This document shows positions 18,121 through 26,692 of a stretch of 64,000 bases of DNA, piece by piece (the first letter of the stretch is position 1; the number at the start of each line of letters is the position of its first letter). Under the pieces are notes generated by a model that worked only from the letters and a program-made list of their open reading frames with translations, was not told the origin of the DNA and ran no database searches. The stretch spans positions 46,207 through 110,206 of the forward strand of contig DWXE01000022.1 in assembly GCA_019119355.1 (NCBI GenBank). Direction: 5' to 3'. Both the position numbers and the translations under genes were made by a program. Source of the DNA: Candidatus Eisenbergiella merdigallinarum (lineage in GTDB: Bacteria > Bacillota > Clostridia > Lachnospirales > Lachnospiraceae).

Positions 18121-19053
18121 ATGAATTACAGGCTGGTGATTTTCGGGGTCAAGGATACCACCGAAGAAATCGTGAAATATGTGCAGGAAAAGCTGTGCCC
18201 GGTGGACCTGGTGGTGACCATCCATCCGGACGTGCTCAAAAAAAATCAGGTGTCCGGCTATCAGGGGCTGTCCTCTCTGACGGATCGATACGGGATCCCG
18301 GTTTATGAAGCCAGGTCCTACGGTCTTACGGACGAAGAGACGGCCCGCTTTTTTGCGGAAAATACCTTCGAACTGGGCATTTCCATGGGCTGGCAGAGGC
18401 TGGTGCCCAAAGCGGTGCTGGACCGGTTTTCCCAGGGGGTTTTCGGCTTTCACGGCAACTGCGGCTATCTGCCTTTCGGGCGGGGACGTTCCCCCTTAAA
18501 CTGGTCCATCATCCTGGGGGACACCCGCTTCATCCTGAACCTGTTCCGATACGATGAAAAGGCGGACAGCCCCAACGTGTTCGCCAACGAGATGTGCGAG
18601 ATCACGCCCCACGATACGGTGCGCACCATGCAGTACAAGAACATGCTGGTGAGCAAGCGGCTCATCGCCAGGCTGGTGGCGGCCTGGAAGGAGGGGGAAA
18701 TCGGGGTGCGGACGGATTCCCGCGACTTCGACAGCTGGTACGAAAAGCGCACGGCCGCGGACGGGCGGCTGGATTTTCATAATCGGACCCGGGATCTGTA
18801 CAACCTGATCCGGGGCGTGACCCGCCCTTTCCCCGGGGCATTCTGCTACTGCGGGGGGAAACGGATGACGGTGTGGAGCGCCCAGCCCTTCGACGGGATC
18901 CTGGATTTTTCCGGATGCGCGCCGGGGGAGATCGTGGACGTATTCGACGGGCAGCTGATTGTGCGCACCGTGGACGGGTCTTTGCTGATCCGGGAGTATG
19001 AGTACGACGGGGAGCCCGCGCCGGGCATGATCCTCGGGGAGGAAACGGCATGA
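18121..19053 (+). CDS. Sugar N-formyltransferase-like protein (formyl_trans_N family)
   Basis: 310 residues. The core FGFHGNCGYLPFGRGRSPLNWS (about 108-129) is the active-site loop of the 10-formyl-THF transferase fold, with the catalytic His111 and a downstream Asp in FRYDEKADS. The Asn two residues before the His in classical enzymes (Asn-x-His) is Gly here (Gly-Phe-His), a variant I associate with polysaccharide-cluster members. A C-terminal small beta domain (about 225-300) follows. The expected job is formylation of the 4-amino group on a dideoxy sugar nucleotide. The next gene overlaps by four bases. Confidence 0.8.
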   Translation: MNYRLVIFGVKDTTEEIVKYVQEKLCPVDLVVTIHPDVLKKNQVSGYQGLSSLTDRYGIPVYEARSYGLTDEETARFFAENTFELGISMGWQRLVPKAVLDRFSQGVFGFHGNCGYLPFGRGRSPLNWSIILGDTRFILNLFRYDEKADSPNVFANEMCEITPHDTVRTMQYKNMLVSKRLIARLVAAWKEGEIGVRTDSRDFDSWYEKRTAADGRLDFHNRTRDLYNLIRGVTRPFPGAFCYCGGKRMTVWSAQPFDGILDFSGCAPGEIVDVFDGQLIVRTVDGSLLIREYEYDGEPAPGMILGEETA

Positions 19054-19802
19054 AGGCGGCGGTGCGGCTGGACGACATCACGCCGGATATGGACTGGGAC
19101 AGCTTTTCGGCCTTCGAGGAGCTGTGCGGCCGGTACGGGATCCGCCCCCTTTTGGGCGTGGTGCCCGAAAACCGGGATCCCAAACTGTCCGCGGGCGAAA
19201 GCCGGGCGGACTTCTGGGAGAAAATCCAAAGCCTGCAGAAAAAGGGCTGGTGCGTGGCCATGCACGGCTGTTATCATCAGTACCGGACGAAGAGCGGAGG
19301 GCTGTTTCCCCTAAACGGCCAGTCGGAATTCGCGGGGCTTTCGGAGGAAGAACAGCGCGCCCTTCTGCGCCGGGGAAAGGAAATCCTGGCTTCCCACGGC
19401 CTTTCGCCGGAGATCTTCATGGCCCCGGGCCATACCTTCGACCGGGCGACGCTGAAGGCGCTGCGGGAGCTGGGCTTTCGCTGGGTGACGGACGGCTACG
19501 GCAGAAGGCCGTATGTGAGGGAAGGGCTGACCTTTCTGCCCATTTCCTTTCTGCGCAGCCGCCTGTTTTCCGGGAAGGGCTACACCACCCTGGTGCTGCA
19601 TTTAAACGGGGCTGACAAGGCGGAGCTGGAAGGATATGAGCGGCTGTTTTCGGCCCATGCGGGGGAATTTGTGACCTGGCAGGAGTATATGGCGGCGAAG
19701 GCCAGGAAGAGATCCTTCGCGGGATGCGCGGCGGAGTACGCCATGGCCGCCGGAAAGCGGCTGGCCGGAAAACTGAAGCGGCTGCTGCGCAAAAAGCGCT
19801 GA
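19050..19802 (+). CDS. Polysaccharide-deacetylase-like protein (DUF2334-like)
   Basis: 250 residues starting at an ATGA overlap with the formyltransferase. It has the NodB-type metal/catalytic pattern: LDDITP (Asp8, Asp9) near the N-terminus, MHGCYHQY with two histidines about 70 residues in, and FMAPGHTFD. There is no signal peptide, so it acts in the cytosol, presumably on a sugar nucleotide or lipid-linked intermediate; a basic C-terminal tail could touch the membrane. Coupling to a formyltransferase suggests deacylation followed by formylation of the same amino sugar, which is an inference. Confidence 0.78.
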   Translation: MKAAVRLDDITPDMDWDSFSAFEELCGRYGIRPLLGVVPENRDPKLSAGESRADFWEKIQSLQKKGWCVAMHGCYHQYRTKSGGLFPLNGQSEFAGLSEEEQRALLRRGKEILASHGLSPEIFMAPGHTFDRATLKALRELGFRWVTDGYGRRPYVREGLTFLPISFLRSRLFSGKGYTTLVLHLNGADKAELEGYERLFSAHAGEFVTWQEYMAAKARKRSFAGCAAEYAMAAGKRLAGKLKRLLRKKR

Positions 19803-19827
19803 AACGGGAGAAAGGACGGGGAGGAAG

Positions 19828-20955
19828 ATGGAGAGAGAAATCCGGGTGTTACAGGTGCTGGGGGGGACGAATCTGGGCGGCGCCGAGAGCCGGGTGATGG
19901 ATTTGTACCGGAATCTGGACAGAAGCCGGATCCAGTTCGATTTCGCCGTGCACGGGCAGCAGGAAGGATATTTCGACGGGGAGATCCGTTCGCTGGGCGG
20001 GCGGATCTACCGTCTTCCGAAATTCGTGGGGACCAACTGGATCGCCTATCAAAAGGCGTGGCGGGACTTCTTTTCGGCCCATCCGGGATACGCCTGCGCG
20101 CACGGCCACATGACCAGCACGGCTTCCATCTACCTCCCGGAGGCGAAACGGGCGGGGGTGCCCCTGACCATCGCCCACGCCAGGAGCGCCGGGGTGGACG
20201 CCGGGCCGAAGGGATGGCTCACCAGGCAGCTGCGCCGGCCCCTCTGGAAGCGGGCGGACCTCTGCCTGGCGGCGTCGCGGGAAGCCGGGCTGGCGGTCTT
20301 CGGGGAAAAGGCGGTGAAGGCGGGCAGGGTGACGGTGGTGCCCAACGCCATCCGGGCCCAGGCTTACGATTACCGCCCCGCGGTGCGGGAAGAGATGCGC
20401 CGGGAGCTGGGGCTGTCCGACGCCTTCGTGGTGGGACACGTGGGCCGGTTCCACCCCTGCAAAAACCACCCCTTTCTGCTGGAGACGTTCGCCGCGCTGT
20501 GCGGCCTTCGCCCCGACGCCAGGCTGATTTTGCTGGGGGAGGGGGGCGGCATGGAGGCCCCCCGGGCCCGGGCGCAGGAGCCGGATCTGGCGGGCAAGGT
20601 CCTGTTTCTGGGCAACCGCGGGGACGTCTGGAACTATTATCAGGCCATGGACCTGTTTTTGTTCCCCTCCCTGTACGAGGGGCTGCCCGGCACGGTGCTG
20701 GAAGCCCAGACTTCGGGGCTTCCCTGCCTGGTTTCGGACAGCATCACGAAGGAAGTGAAGATTACGGACCTGGTGGAATTTTTCCCCTTGAAGGAGACGG
20801 CGGAGGAATGGGCGAAGAAGGCTTTGAAAATGGCTCAGGAAGCGGGATCCGGGGAGAGGAGCAGCCGCCTGGAGCAGGTGCGAAAGAGCGGGTTCGACGC
20901 GGCCGTTCAGGCGCAGCGGATGGCCGGCCTGTACGAGACCGGCGTCTGGAAGTGA
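19828..20955 (+). CDS. GT4 glycosyltransferase (EpsF-like)
   Basis: 375 residues. N-terminal VLQVLGGTNLGGAESRVMDL and a C-terminal donor-binding segment YEGLPGTVLEAQTSGLP (E-x7-E) are typical of GT4 enzymes in exopolysaccharide clusters such as EpsF. Middle motifs VGHVGRFHPCKNHPFLLE and LILLGEGGGM are the usual nucleotide-binding strands. GGAAGATGG places the start; the coding region stops 13 bases before the next gene. Retaining transfer of a sugar from a nucleotide donor to the growing lipid-linked chain is expected; donor and acceptor are unknown. Confidence 0.88.
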   Translation: MEREIRVLQVLGGTNLGGAESRVMDLYRNLDRSRIQFDFAVHGQQEGYFDGEIRSLGGRIYRLPKFVGTNWIAYQKAWRDFFSAHPGYACAHGHMTSTASIYLPEAKRAGVPLTIAHARSAGVDAGPKGWLTRQLRRPLWKRADLCLAASREAGLAVFGEKAVKAGRVTVVPNAIRAQAYDYRPAVREEMRRELGLSDAFVVGHVGRFHPCKNHPFLLETFAALCGLRPDARLILLGEGGGMEAPRARAQEPDLAGKVLFLGNRGDVWNYYQAMDLFLFPSLYEGLPGTVLEAQTSGLPCLVSDSITKEVKITDLVEFFPLKETAEEWAKKALKMAQEAGSGERSSRLEQVRKSGFDAAVQAQRMAGLYETGVWK

Positions 20956-20968
20956 GGAGAAGGATCGG

Positions 20969-21724
20969 ATGGTTATCTGTTATCGAAAAAAAATGATCCG
21001 GATCGCGCAGATCTGGTTTGAGGAGACCGGCGCGGGCGGCGGGGAAAAGGCGGACATCGCCTTTTGCCACGGGATCCGGGAGCCGCAGAAAGGGCCCTTT
21101 CGCCTGGTGCAGACGTTTCACAGCCGGTTCAGCGACCTGACCCTGCCGGAGGAAACCCTGTTTTTGCAGATTTCCAAAACGGGGCGCAACGAGGTGCGCA
21201 GGAGCGAAAAGGACGGGACGCAGCGGGAATTTTTCGACAGCAGGGCGCTGACGGAGCGGCCGGACGTCCTGGAGGGCCTGGCGGAGATGTACCGCAGGAT
21301 GTACGCTTCCAAGGGCAGGGAAGCGTCGCTGAACGCAGAACAGATGCGGGCCTACGCCGGGACGGGGGCGCTGTACTGCTCCCGCGTCAGAAAGGACGGG
21401 GAGGATCTGGTCTACCACTCCTATCTGGCGGACCGGACCTGCGCGCGGCTTCTGCACTCCGTTTCCGATTTCCGGGAGAGCGGGGACGTGGCCGTCATCT
21501 CCCGGGCGAACCGGGGCCTGCACTGGGAGGACATGAAGCGCTTCGCCGGGATGGGGCTGTCGGTGTACGACTGGGGCGGGATTTCCGATCCCGAACATCC
21601 CAACGGGATCGATCAGTTCAAAATCAAGTTCGGGGGCGAACCGGTGACCTATTACAACGTGATCGAAGGGCGGACCCTCCTGGGGAAGCTGGCCGTCCTG
21701 GCGCTGAAGATAAAGGGGTTTTGA
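20969..21724 (+). CDS. GNAT-fold FemAB-like acyltransferase family protein
   Basis: 251 residues. The C-terminal part VYDWGGISDPEHPNGIDQFKIKFGG strongly resembles the YD-GG...G-x-x-x-FK-x-x-FGG motif of FemAB/peptidyl-transfer and BioF2-like acetyltransferases. The N-terminal half is divergent, and I cannot place an acyl-CoA loop confidently. The GAGGAGAAGG ribosome site supports the start at 20969; a second Met (20993) is possible. Among glycosyltransferases it may attach an amino acid (from aminoacyl-tRNA) or acyl group to the glycan. Moderate confidence in fold, low in substrate. Confidence 0.65.
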   Translation: MVICYRKKMIRIAQIWFEETGAGGGEKADIAFCHGIREPQKGPFRLVQTFHSRFSDLTLPEETLFLQISKTGRNEVRRSEKDGTQREFFDSRALTERPDVLEGLAEMYRRMYASKGREASLNAEQMRAYAGTGALYCSRVRKDGEDLVYHSYLADRTCARLLHSVSDFRESGDVAVISRANRGLHWEDMKRFAGMGLSVYDWGGISDPEHPNGIDQFKIKFGGEPVTYYNVIEGRTLLGKLAVLALKIKGF

Positions 21725-21730
21725 GGAGAG

Positions 21731-22900
21731 ATGGAGAAGAAGAATCTTTTGCTGATCGTGCCGAAACTGGATCAGGGAGGGCTGGAGCGGGTGTGCGTCC
21801 GGACGGCCCGCATCCTTTCGCCGCGGTTTCGCGTGACCATCGCGGCCTTCGACCCCTCCGACCCGGCCTACGACCTGACCGGGCTGGACGTGAGGGACTT
21901 AAAGGCGCCGGCCCTTCCCGGAAGGGCCGGCAAGGTCTGGCGGCTTTTGCAGCGGGCCGTGCGTCTGCGCCGCTTGAAGAGGGAGCTGGGCGCGGACATC
22001 TGCTACAGCTTCGGCCCCACGGCCAACCGGGCCAACGTCCTCTCCGGAGGGCGGGGAAAACTGTGGTGCGGCCTGCGCAGCTGGGCGGATGTGTCGTCCC
22101 CCCGGCAGCTGGCCTGGACCGCCGCCCGGGCGGACGAGATCATCTGCTGCAGCCGGGCGCTGGCGGACCGGCTGCGGGAAACCTGTCCCGGCGCCCGCGC
22201 CAGGGTTCTCTACAATCCCTATAACGCCGCGAAGATCGCGGAGAGCGCGGCCTGCCCCGACGGGGATCTGCCGGACTGGGAGGGGTGCCGGGTGCTGGTT
22301 TCCGCGGGCCGGGAGGACCCGGTGAAAGGCTACTGGCATCTGATGAAGGCTTTCTTTCTGGTGCACGAAAGGATGCCGGAGGCGCGGCTGGCCATCGTGG
22401 GCAGCGGGGATTTCGAAAAGTACCGGAAGCTGGCCGAAGCGCTGGGGATCGCGGACGCGGTCTGCCTGCCGGGGCTGAAAAAGAACCCCTTCCCCTGGCT
22501 GGCCCGGGCGGATCTGTTCGTCCTCACCTCCCTGTACGAGGGATTTCCCAACGCCATGACCGAGGCCATGACCCTGGGCTGCCCGGTGGTGGCGGCCAAC
22601 TGCATGACCGGCCCGGCGGAAATCCTGACGGCGGATTATCGGAAAGCCCAGGATATAGAGGGCGTTTGGGAAGGGGAATACGGGATCCTCGTCCCGCCCC
22701 TGGATCCGGAGGAAAATCTGGATCCGACCCGCATCACAGAGGAGCAGGAGCGGCTGGCGGAAACGATCTGCGGCCTGCTCTCCGATCCCGGAAAGCTGCG
22801 CGCTTACGGGGAGGCGGCCCGGCGGAGGGCCGCGGATTTCAGGGAAGAGGCCTACGGCGACCGGTTCTGCGGAATCGCGGCCGGGACGGCCGGGGACTGA
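21731..22900 (+). CDS. GT4 glycosyltransferase
   Basis: 389 residues. LLIVPKLDQGGLERVCVRTA at the N-terminus, VSAGREDPVKGYWHLMKAF and LAIVGSGDFEKY in the middle, and YEGFPNAMTEAMTLGCPVVAANC (E-x7-E) define a GT4 enzyme of the GT-B fold. Residues about 305-345 carry an acidic insertion after the donor site (DYRKAQDIEGVWEGEYG...DPEENLDP). The start follows a GGAGAG site 6 bases after the preceding stop. Together with the next gene it forms a run of consecutive GT4 enzymes; individual specificities cannot be read from the sequence. Confidence 0.88.
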   Translation: MEKKNLLLIVPKLDQGGLERVCVRTARILSPRFRVTIAAFDPSDPAYDLTGLDVRDLKAPALPGRAGKVWRLLQRAVRLRRLKRELGADICYSFGPTANRANVLSGGRGKLWCGLRSWADVSSPRQLAWTAARADEIICCSRALADRLRETCPGARARVLYNPYNAAKIAESAACPDGDLPDWEGCRVLVSAGREDPVKGYWHLMKAFFLVHERMPEARLAIVGSGDFEKYRKLAEALGIADAVCLPGLKKNPFPWLARADLFVLTSLYEGFPNAMTEAMTLGCPVVAANCMTGPAEILTADYRKAQDIEGVWEGEYGILVPPLDPEENLDPTRITEEQERLAETICGLLSDPGKLRAYGEAARRRAADFREEAYGDRFCGIAAGTAGD

Positions 22901-22916
22901 AAGAAGGAGAACGACC

Positions 22917-24008
22917 ATGCACAAAATCGCATTTCATTTAAACTGCCTGGCCAGGGCCGGGGCGGAGCGGGTGGTGACCAACCTGGCCGCCCAGTTCGCG
23001 CAGGAGGGCTACGAGGTGGTCATCGCCACGGAGTGGAAGGACGCGGTGGAATACGAACAGGATCCCCGGGTACGGCGGGTGATCGTGGGGCCGGAAGGGG
23101 AGGAAGAAAAGAAGGGCAGGATCGCCAAAATCCTGCTGCGCTACTCGAAGCTGCGCCGCTTCGTGAAAGAGGAGAGGCCGGACGTGCTCATCGCCTTCGG
23201 AAGGAAGGCCAACTACCGGGCCCTCACCGCCACCCTTCTGATGAAGCAAAAGGTGGTGGTGTGCGTGCGCACCGACCCGGTGAGCCATTACGACCGGCCG
23301 GCGGATCAGATCCAGATCCCCCTGCTGTTTCGCAGGGCTTCGGGATTCGTCTTCCAGACGACGGGACAGCGGGACTTTTTCCCGCCCTTCGTGCGGAAGA
23401 ACTCCACCATCATCTTAAACCCGGTCAATCCCAAGTACCTGGGGCTTCCCAAACCGGAGAAGCGGAAGAAGGAAGTGGTGCATTCCGGGCGGCTGGTGGA
23501 CTTTAAAAACCACCCCCTCCTGATCCGGGCGTTCTGCCGGGTGCACGAAAAGCATCCGGACTACGCGCTGAAGCTCTACGGGGCGGATTCCGGGGACGGC
23601 ACCCGCCAGATCATCGAAGCGCTGATCGAAGAGCGCCATGCCGGGGAGTGGGTGAAGCTCATGGGCGGAGGCGACGAACTGGAAAAGCTTTTGCCCGACG
23701 CCGCGGTGTACGCCTTCTCCTCGGACTGGGAAGGGCTGCCAAACGGCGTGCTGGAAGCCATGGCCATGGGGATCCCCACGGTGGCCACGGACTGCCCCTG
23801 CGGCGGGCCGGCCACGGTGATCCGAAACGGGGAAAACGGCCTGCTGGTGCCCATCCTGGATGAGGAAGCGCTGGCGGACGCCATCTGCCGCCTCATCGAG
23901 GATCCGGCGCTGGCGGAGCGGCTGGGGGACAACGCCAGGAAAATCGCGGATCTGACCAATCCGGAGGCGGTGTTCGCCCAGTGGAAGGACTATCTGGAGT
24001 CCCTGTAA
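22917..24008 (+). CDS. GT4 glycosyltransferase
   Basis: 363 residues. FHLNCLARAGAERVVTNLAAQF, VHSGRLVDFKNHPLLIRAF and WEGLPNGVLEAMAMGIPTVATDCPCGGPA are GT4 signatures; the E-x7-E is in EGLPNGVLE. The TDCPCGGP end motif is shared with the gene at 26689, so the two are probably paralogues of one subgroup. AAGAAGGAGAA directly precedes the ATG. Cytosolic, acting on the undecaprenyl-linked intermediate. Confidence 0.88.
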   Translation: MHKIAFHLNCLARAGAERVVTNLAAQFAQEGYEVVIATEWKDAVEYEQDPRVRRVIVGPEGEEEKKGRIAKILLRYSKLRRFVKEERPDVLIAFGRKANYRALTATLLMKQKVVVCVRTDPVSHYDRPADQIQIPLLFRRASGFVFQTTGQRDFFPPFVRKNSTIILNPVNPKYLGLPKPEKRKKEVVHSGRLVDFKNHPLLIRAFCRVHEKHPDYALKLYGADSGDGTRQIIEALIEERHAGEWVKLMGGGDELEKLLPDAAVYAFSSDWEGLPNGVLEAMAMGIPTVATDCPCGGPATVIRNGENGLLVPILDEEALADAICRLIEDPALAERLGDNARKIADLTNPEAVFAQWKDYLESL

Positions 24009-24034
24009 AAAAGAACGTTCAATTTGGAGGAAAT

Positions 24035-24808
24035 ATGTTTTCATACGACGATTACCGACAGATCATCCGCCTCGTTCAGGAGACGGGATGCGCCATGGGA
24101 TATGAGGAAGCGATGGGGAAGGAGCGGTTCGCCATCATGCGCCACGACGTGGAGTACAGCGTGGAGCGCGCCTTCGCCCTGGCGCAGGTGGAATGCGAAA
24201 TGGGCTTTTCATCCACCTGGTTTTTCCAGTGGACCAACAATTCCTACAACATCCTGTCGCGGCGCAATCAGGAGATGATCAAAAAGATCAGGGAAATGGG
24301 GCATCATGTGGGGCTGCACTTCGCCTTAAACGGGCTGACGGACATGGAGGAGGTGCGCCGCCAGATCCGGAAGGAAATCCGGATCCTCTCGGAGATGTTC
24401 GGCTTTCCCATCACCCAGTTCAGCATTCACCGGCCCTCCAAAGAGGTGCTGCGGGAGAACATCAAACTGGCCGGCGTCCTCAACGCCTATCAGGACGACT
24501 TCTTCACCTTCGCGGAGGAAGTGGACGGGAGTACGGAGCTGAAGGTGAAGTACATGTCGGACGCCAACCACATCTGGCGTTACGGCTATCCCGACCGGGA
24601 GAACGTGCTGGGACACGATAAGGTGCAGATTCTGACCCATCCCTTCGCCTGGACCGAAAAAGGCTACGACAACCGGGACAACTACGCGACCCTGGTGCGG
24701 GAAAAATACGCGGAGATGATCGACAGCATCGACCGGGAATGCAAGGATTTTTGCGAATACCGGGAGGAGTTTTTGCAGGCAGACCTGATTTCTGAAAGAG
24801 AGAAGTGA
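24035..24808 (+). CDS. Polysaccharide-deacetylase-like (WalW/NodB-type) protein
   Basis: 257 residues from the ATG at 24035, which has GGAGG 4 bases upstream; longer upstream readings lack such a site. MRHDVEYSVERAF near the N-terminus gives the Asp-x-Glu/Asp metal site, MGHHVGLHFAL the two histidines, and THPFAW near the C-terminus the final histidine, a layout seen in cytosolic deacetylase-like proteins of polysaccharide clusters. No signal peptide. It may remove an acyl group from an amino sugar before the amidotransferase or other modification; the second such protein here is at 19050. Confidence 0.75.
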   Translation: MFSYDDYRQIIRLVQETGCAMGYEEAMGKERFAIMRHDVEYSVERAFALAQVECEMGFSSTWFFQWTNNSYNILSRRNQEMIKKIREMGHHVGLHFALNGLTDMEEVRRQIRKEIRILSEMFGFPITQFSIHRPSKEVLRENIKLAGVLNAYQDDFFTFAEEVDGSTELKVKYMSDANHIWRYGYPDRENVLGHDKVQILTHPFAWTEKGYDNRDNYATLVREKYAEMIDSIDRECKDFCEYREEFLQADLISEREK

Positions 24809-24814
24809 TCGCCC

Positions 24815-26692
24815 ATGTGCGGAATTTGCGGGTTTTATTCGAAAAAGGACATCCGGATCGGGCAGCTCAAAAGGATGAATGACACCATGGTGCACCGGGG
24901 GCCGGACGACTCCGGGGAGGAAATTTATGACGCGGGGGGAGGATACCGGGCAGGGCTGGCGCAGCGCCGGCTTTCCATCCTGGATCTCTCCCCTCTGGGC
25001 CATCAGCCCATGAGCTCGGCCGACGGGCGGGTCAGCCTGGTCTTTAACGGCGAGATCTACAACTTCGAAGAGCTCAAACGGCAGCTGCCCGATTACCCCT
25101 TCCGTTCCCGGTGCGACACGGAGGTTTTGCTGGCCGCCTATGAAAAATGGGGGATTTCCTTTGTGGACAGGTGCAACGGCATGTTCGCCATCGCCCTGTA
25201 CGACCGGAAGGACGGGGCCCTGTACCTGATCCGGGACCGGATCGGGAAAAAGCCCCTCTATTACTGGAGCGAAGGGGGAAATCTGGCCTTCGGTTCGGAG
25301 CTGAAAGCCCTAATGGCCTGCCCGGAATTTCCGCGCAGGATCCGGCGTGACGTGCTGCCCCGGTACCTGTTCCAGCAGTATGTGCCGGAGCCCGACACGG
25401 TGTTCGAAAACGTCTTTCAGCTGCGGCCCGGGGAAATCCTGCGGTTTTGCCGGGGGGAGACGGAAAAGAGCCGCTACTTCGACCTGGCGGAGCGGTATCG
25501 GGAAGGGATCGCCCACCCGGTGACGGATTATGAGGAAGGGAAGGCCCGTTTGAAGGAGCTGCTTCTGGCGGCGGTGAAGCGGCGCATGATCGCGGACGTG
25601 GAACTGGGGACCTTTTTGAGCGGCGGATACGATTCTTCCCTGGTGACCGCCATGGCGGCCTCCCTTTCCGCAGCGCCGGTGAAGACCTTTTCCATCGGCT
25701 TCGAGGAAGAGGCCTACGACGAGTCGGAATATGCGGCGAAGATCGCGTCGTATCTGGGCACGGACCACACGGGGCGGATCATCACGCAGCGGGAAATGTT
25801 CGATCTGGTGGACAGCATTCCGGAGTATTACGATCAGCCCTTCGCGGATTCCTCCCAGATTCCCACCATGCTGGTGTCCGCCCTGGCCAGGGAGAAGGTG
25901 ACGGTGGCCCTGTCCGGCGACGGGGGGGACGAGTTTTTCTGCGGTTACGGGATGTACGACAGAATCCGCCAGGCCCAGCGGCTGGACGGCCTGGGCGGGC
26001 TGGTGTACGCAGTCTGCGGCCTGCCGGGCCTTCGTCAGGCGCGGATGCTGGAAAAGCTTCCCCTTAAGGTGCGGGCCATCGCGGAAAACCGGGACGCCCG
26101 GTTCAAGACCCAGCTGTGCTCCCCACGCTATCTGGACTGCGTCCGGAGCATGGCCGGGGAAGGGGAAGTCCGCTTCCTCCAGGAGCAGGGCTACGGCGCG
26201 GCGGACTGGCAGGTGCGCCGGATGCTGCTGGATATGGAAACCTACCTTCCGGGGGACATCCTGTGCAAGGTGGACCGGGCCTCCATGAAATACTCCCTGG
26301 AAGCCAGATGCCCCATCCTGGACCGGGACGTGACGGAATACTCCTTCCGCCTGCCCCAGCCCTTCAAATACGGAAACGGCGTGAAGAAGAAGATCCTAAA
26401 GGAAATCGCCTGGGAATACCTTCCCAAAGAACTGCTGGAGCGGCCCAAAAAGGGGTTCTCCGTCCCCATGGACAAATGGCTTGCGGGTCCGCTGAAAGAA
26501 CGGCTCTGCGACTATGCGGAGACGGGATTTTTGAGGCGGCAGGGGCTGTTCGACCCGGAATACACCCGGGGGCTGGTGGAAGGCTGGCTTCGCCGGGGAG
26601 ACGGCGGGGCGGGCAGCGGCGCCAACGATTCCAGAATCTTGTGGGCGTTTTTCATTTTCCAACAATGGTATGAACGGTGGATGGAGCGATGA
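24815..26692 (+). CDS. Asparagine-synthetase-like glutamine amidotransferase, paralogue 1
   Basis: 625 residues, full-length AsnB architecture. Met-Cys-Gly at the start gives the N-terminal nucleophile Cys2, with RLSILDLS, NGEIYNF and the glutaminase domain to about 210. The synthetase domain has the pyrophosphate loop SGGYDSS (269-275) and LSGDGGDEFFCGY. In polysaccharide loci such proteins (for example WbtH, WbpS) convert uronic-acid carboxyls to carboxamides; the UDP-GalNAcA genes at 13185 and 17074 give a fitting substrate. A true asparagine synthetase role is possible but less likely in this setting. Its stop overlaps the next start. Confidence 0.9.
   Translation: MCGICGFYSKKDIRIGQLKRMNDTMVHRGPDDSGEEIYDAGGGYRAGLAQRRLSILDLSPLGHQPMSSADGRVSLVFNGEIYNFEELKRQLPDYPFRSRCDTEVLLAAYEKWGISFVDRCNGMFAIALYDRKDGALYLIRDRIGKKPLYYWSEGGNLAFGSELKALMACPEFPRRIRRDVLPRYLFQQYVPEPDTVFENVFQLRPGEILRFCRGETEKSRYFDLAERYREGIAHPVTDYEEGKARLKELLLAAVKRRMIADVELGTFLSGGYDSSLVTAMAASLSAAPVKTFSIGFEEEAYDESEYAAKIASYLGTDHTGRIITQREMFDLVDSIPEYYDQPFADSSQIPTMLVSALAREKVTVALSGDGGDEFFCGYGMYDRIRQAQRLDGLGGLVYAVCGLPGLRQARMLEKLPLKVRAIAENRDARFKTQLCSPRYLDCVRSMAGEGEVRFLQEQGYGAADWQVRRMLLDMETYLPGDILCKVDRASMKYSLEARCPILDRDVTEYSFRLPQPFKYGNGVKKKILKEIAWEYLPKELLERPKKGFSVPMDKWLAGPLKERLCDYAETGFLRRQGLFDPEYTRGLVEGWLRRGDGGAGSGANDSRILWAFFIFQQWYERWMER

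Noticed and set aside
24815..26692. Assigning asnB (asparagine biosynthesis) to the two amidotransferases
   Set aside because: All catalytic motifs fit, but two copies within a polysaccharide locus beside uronic-acid genes make sugar amidation more probable.
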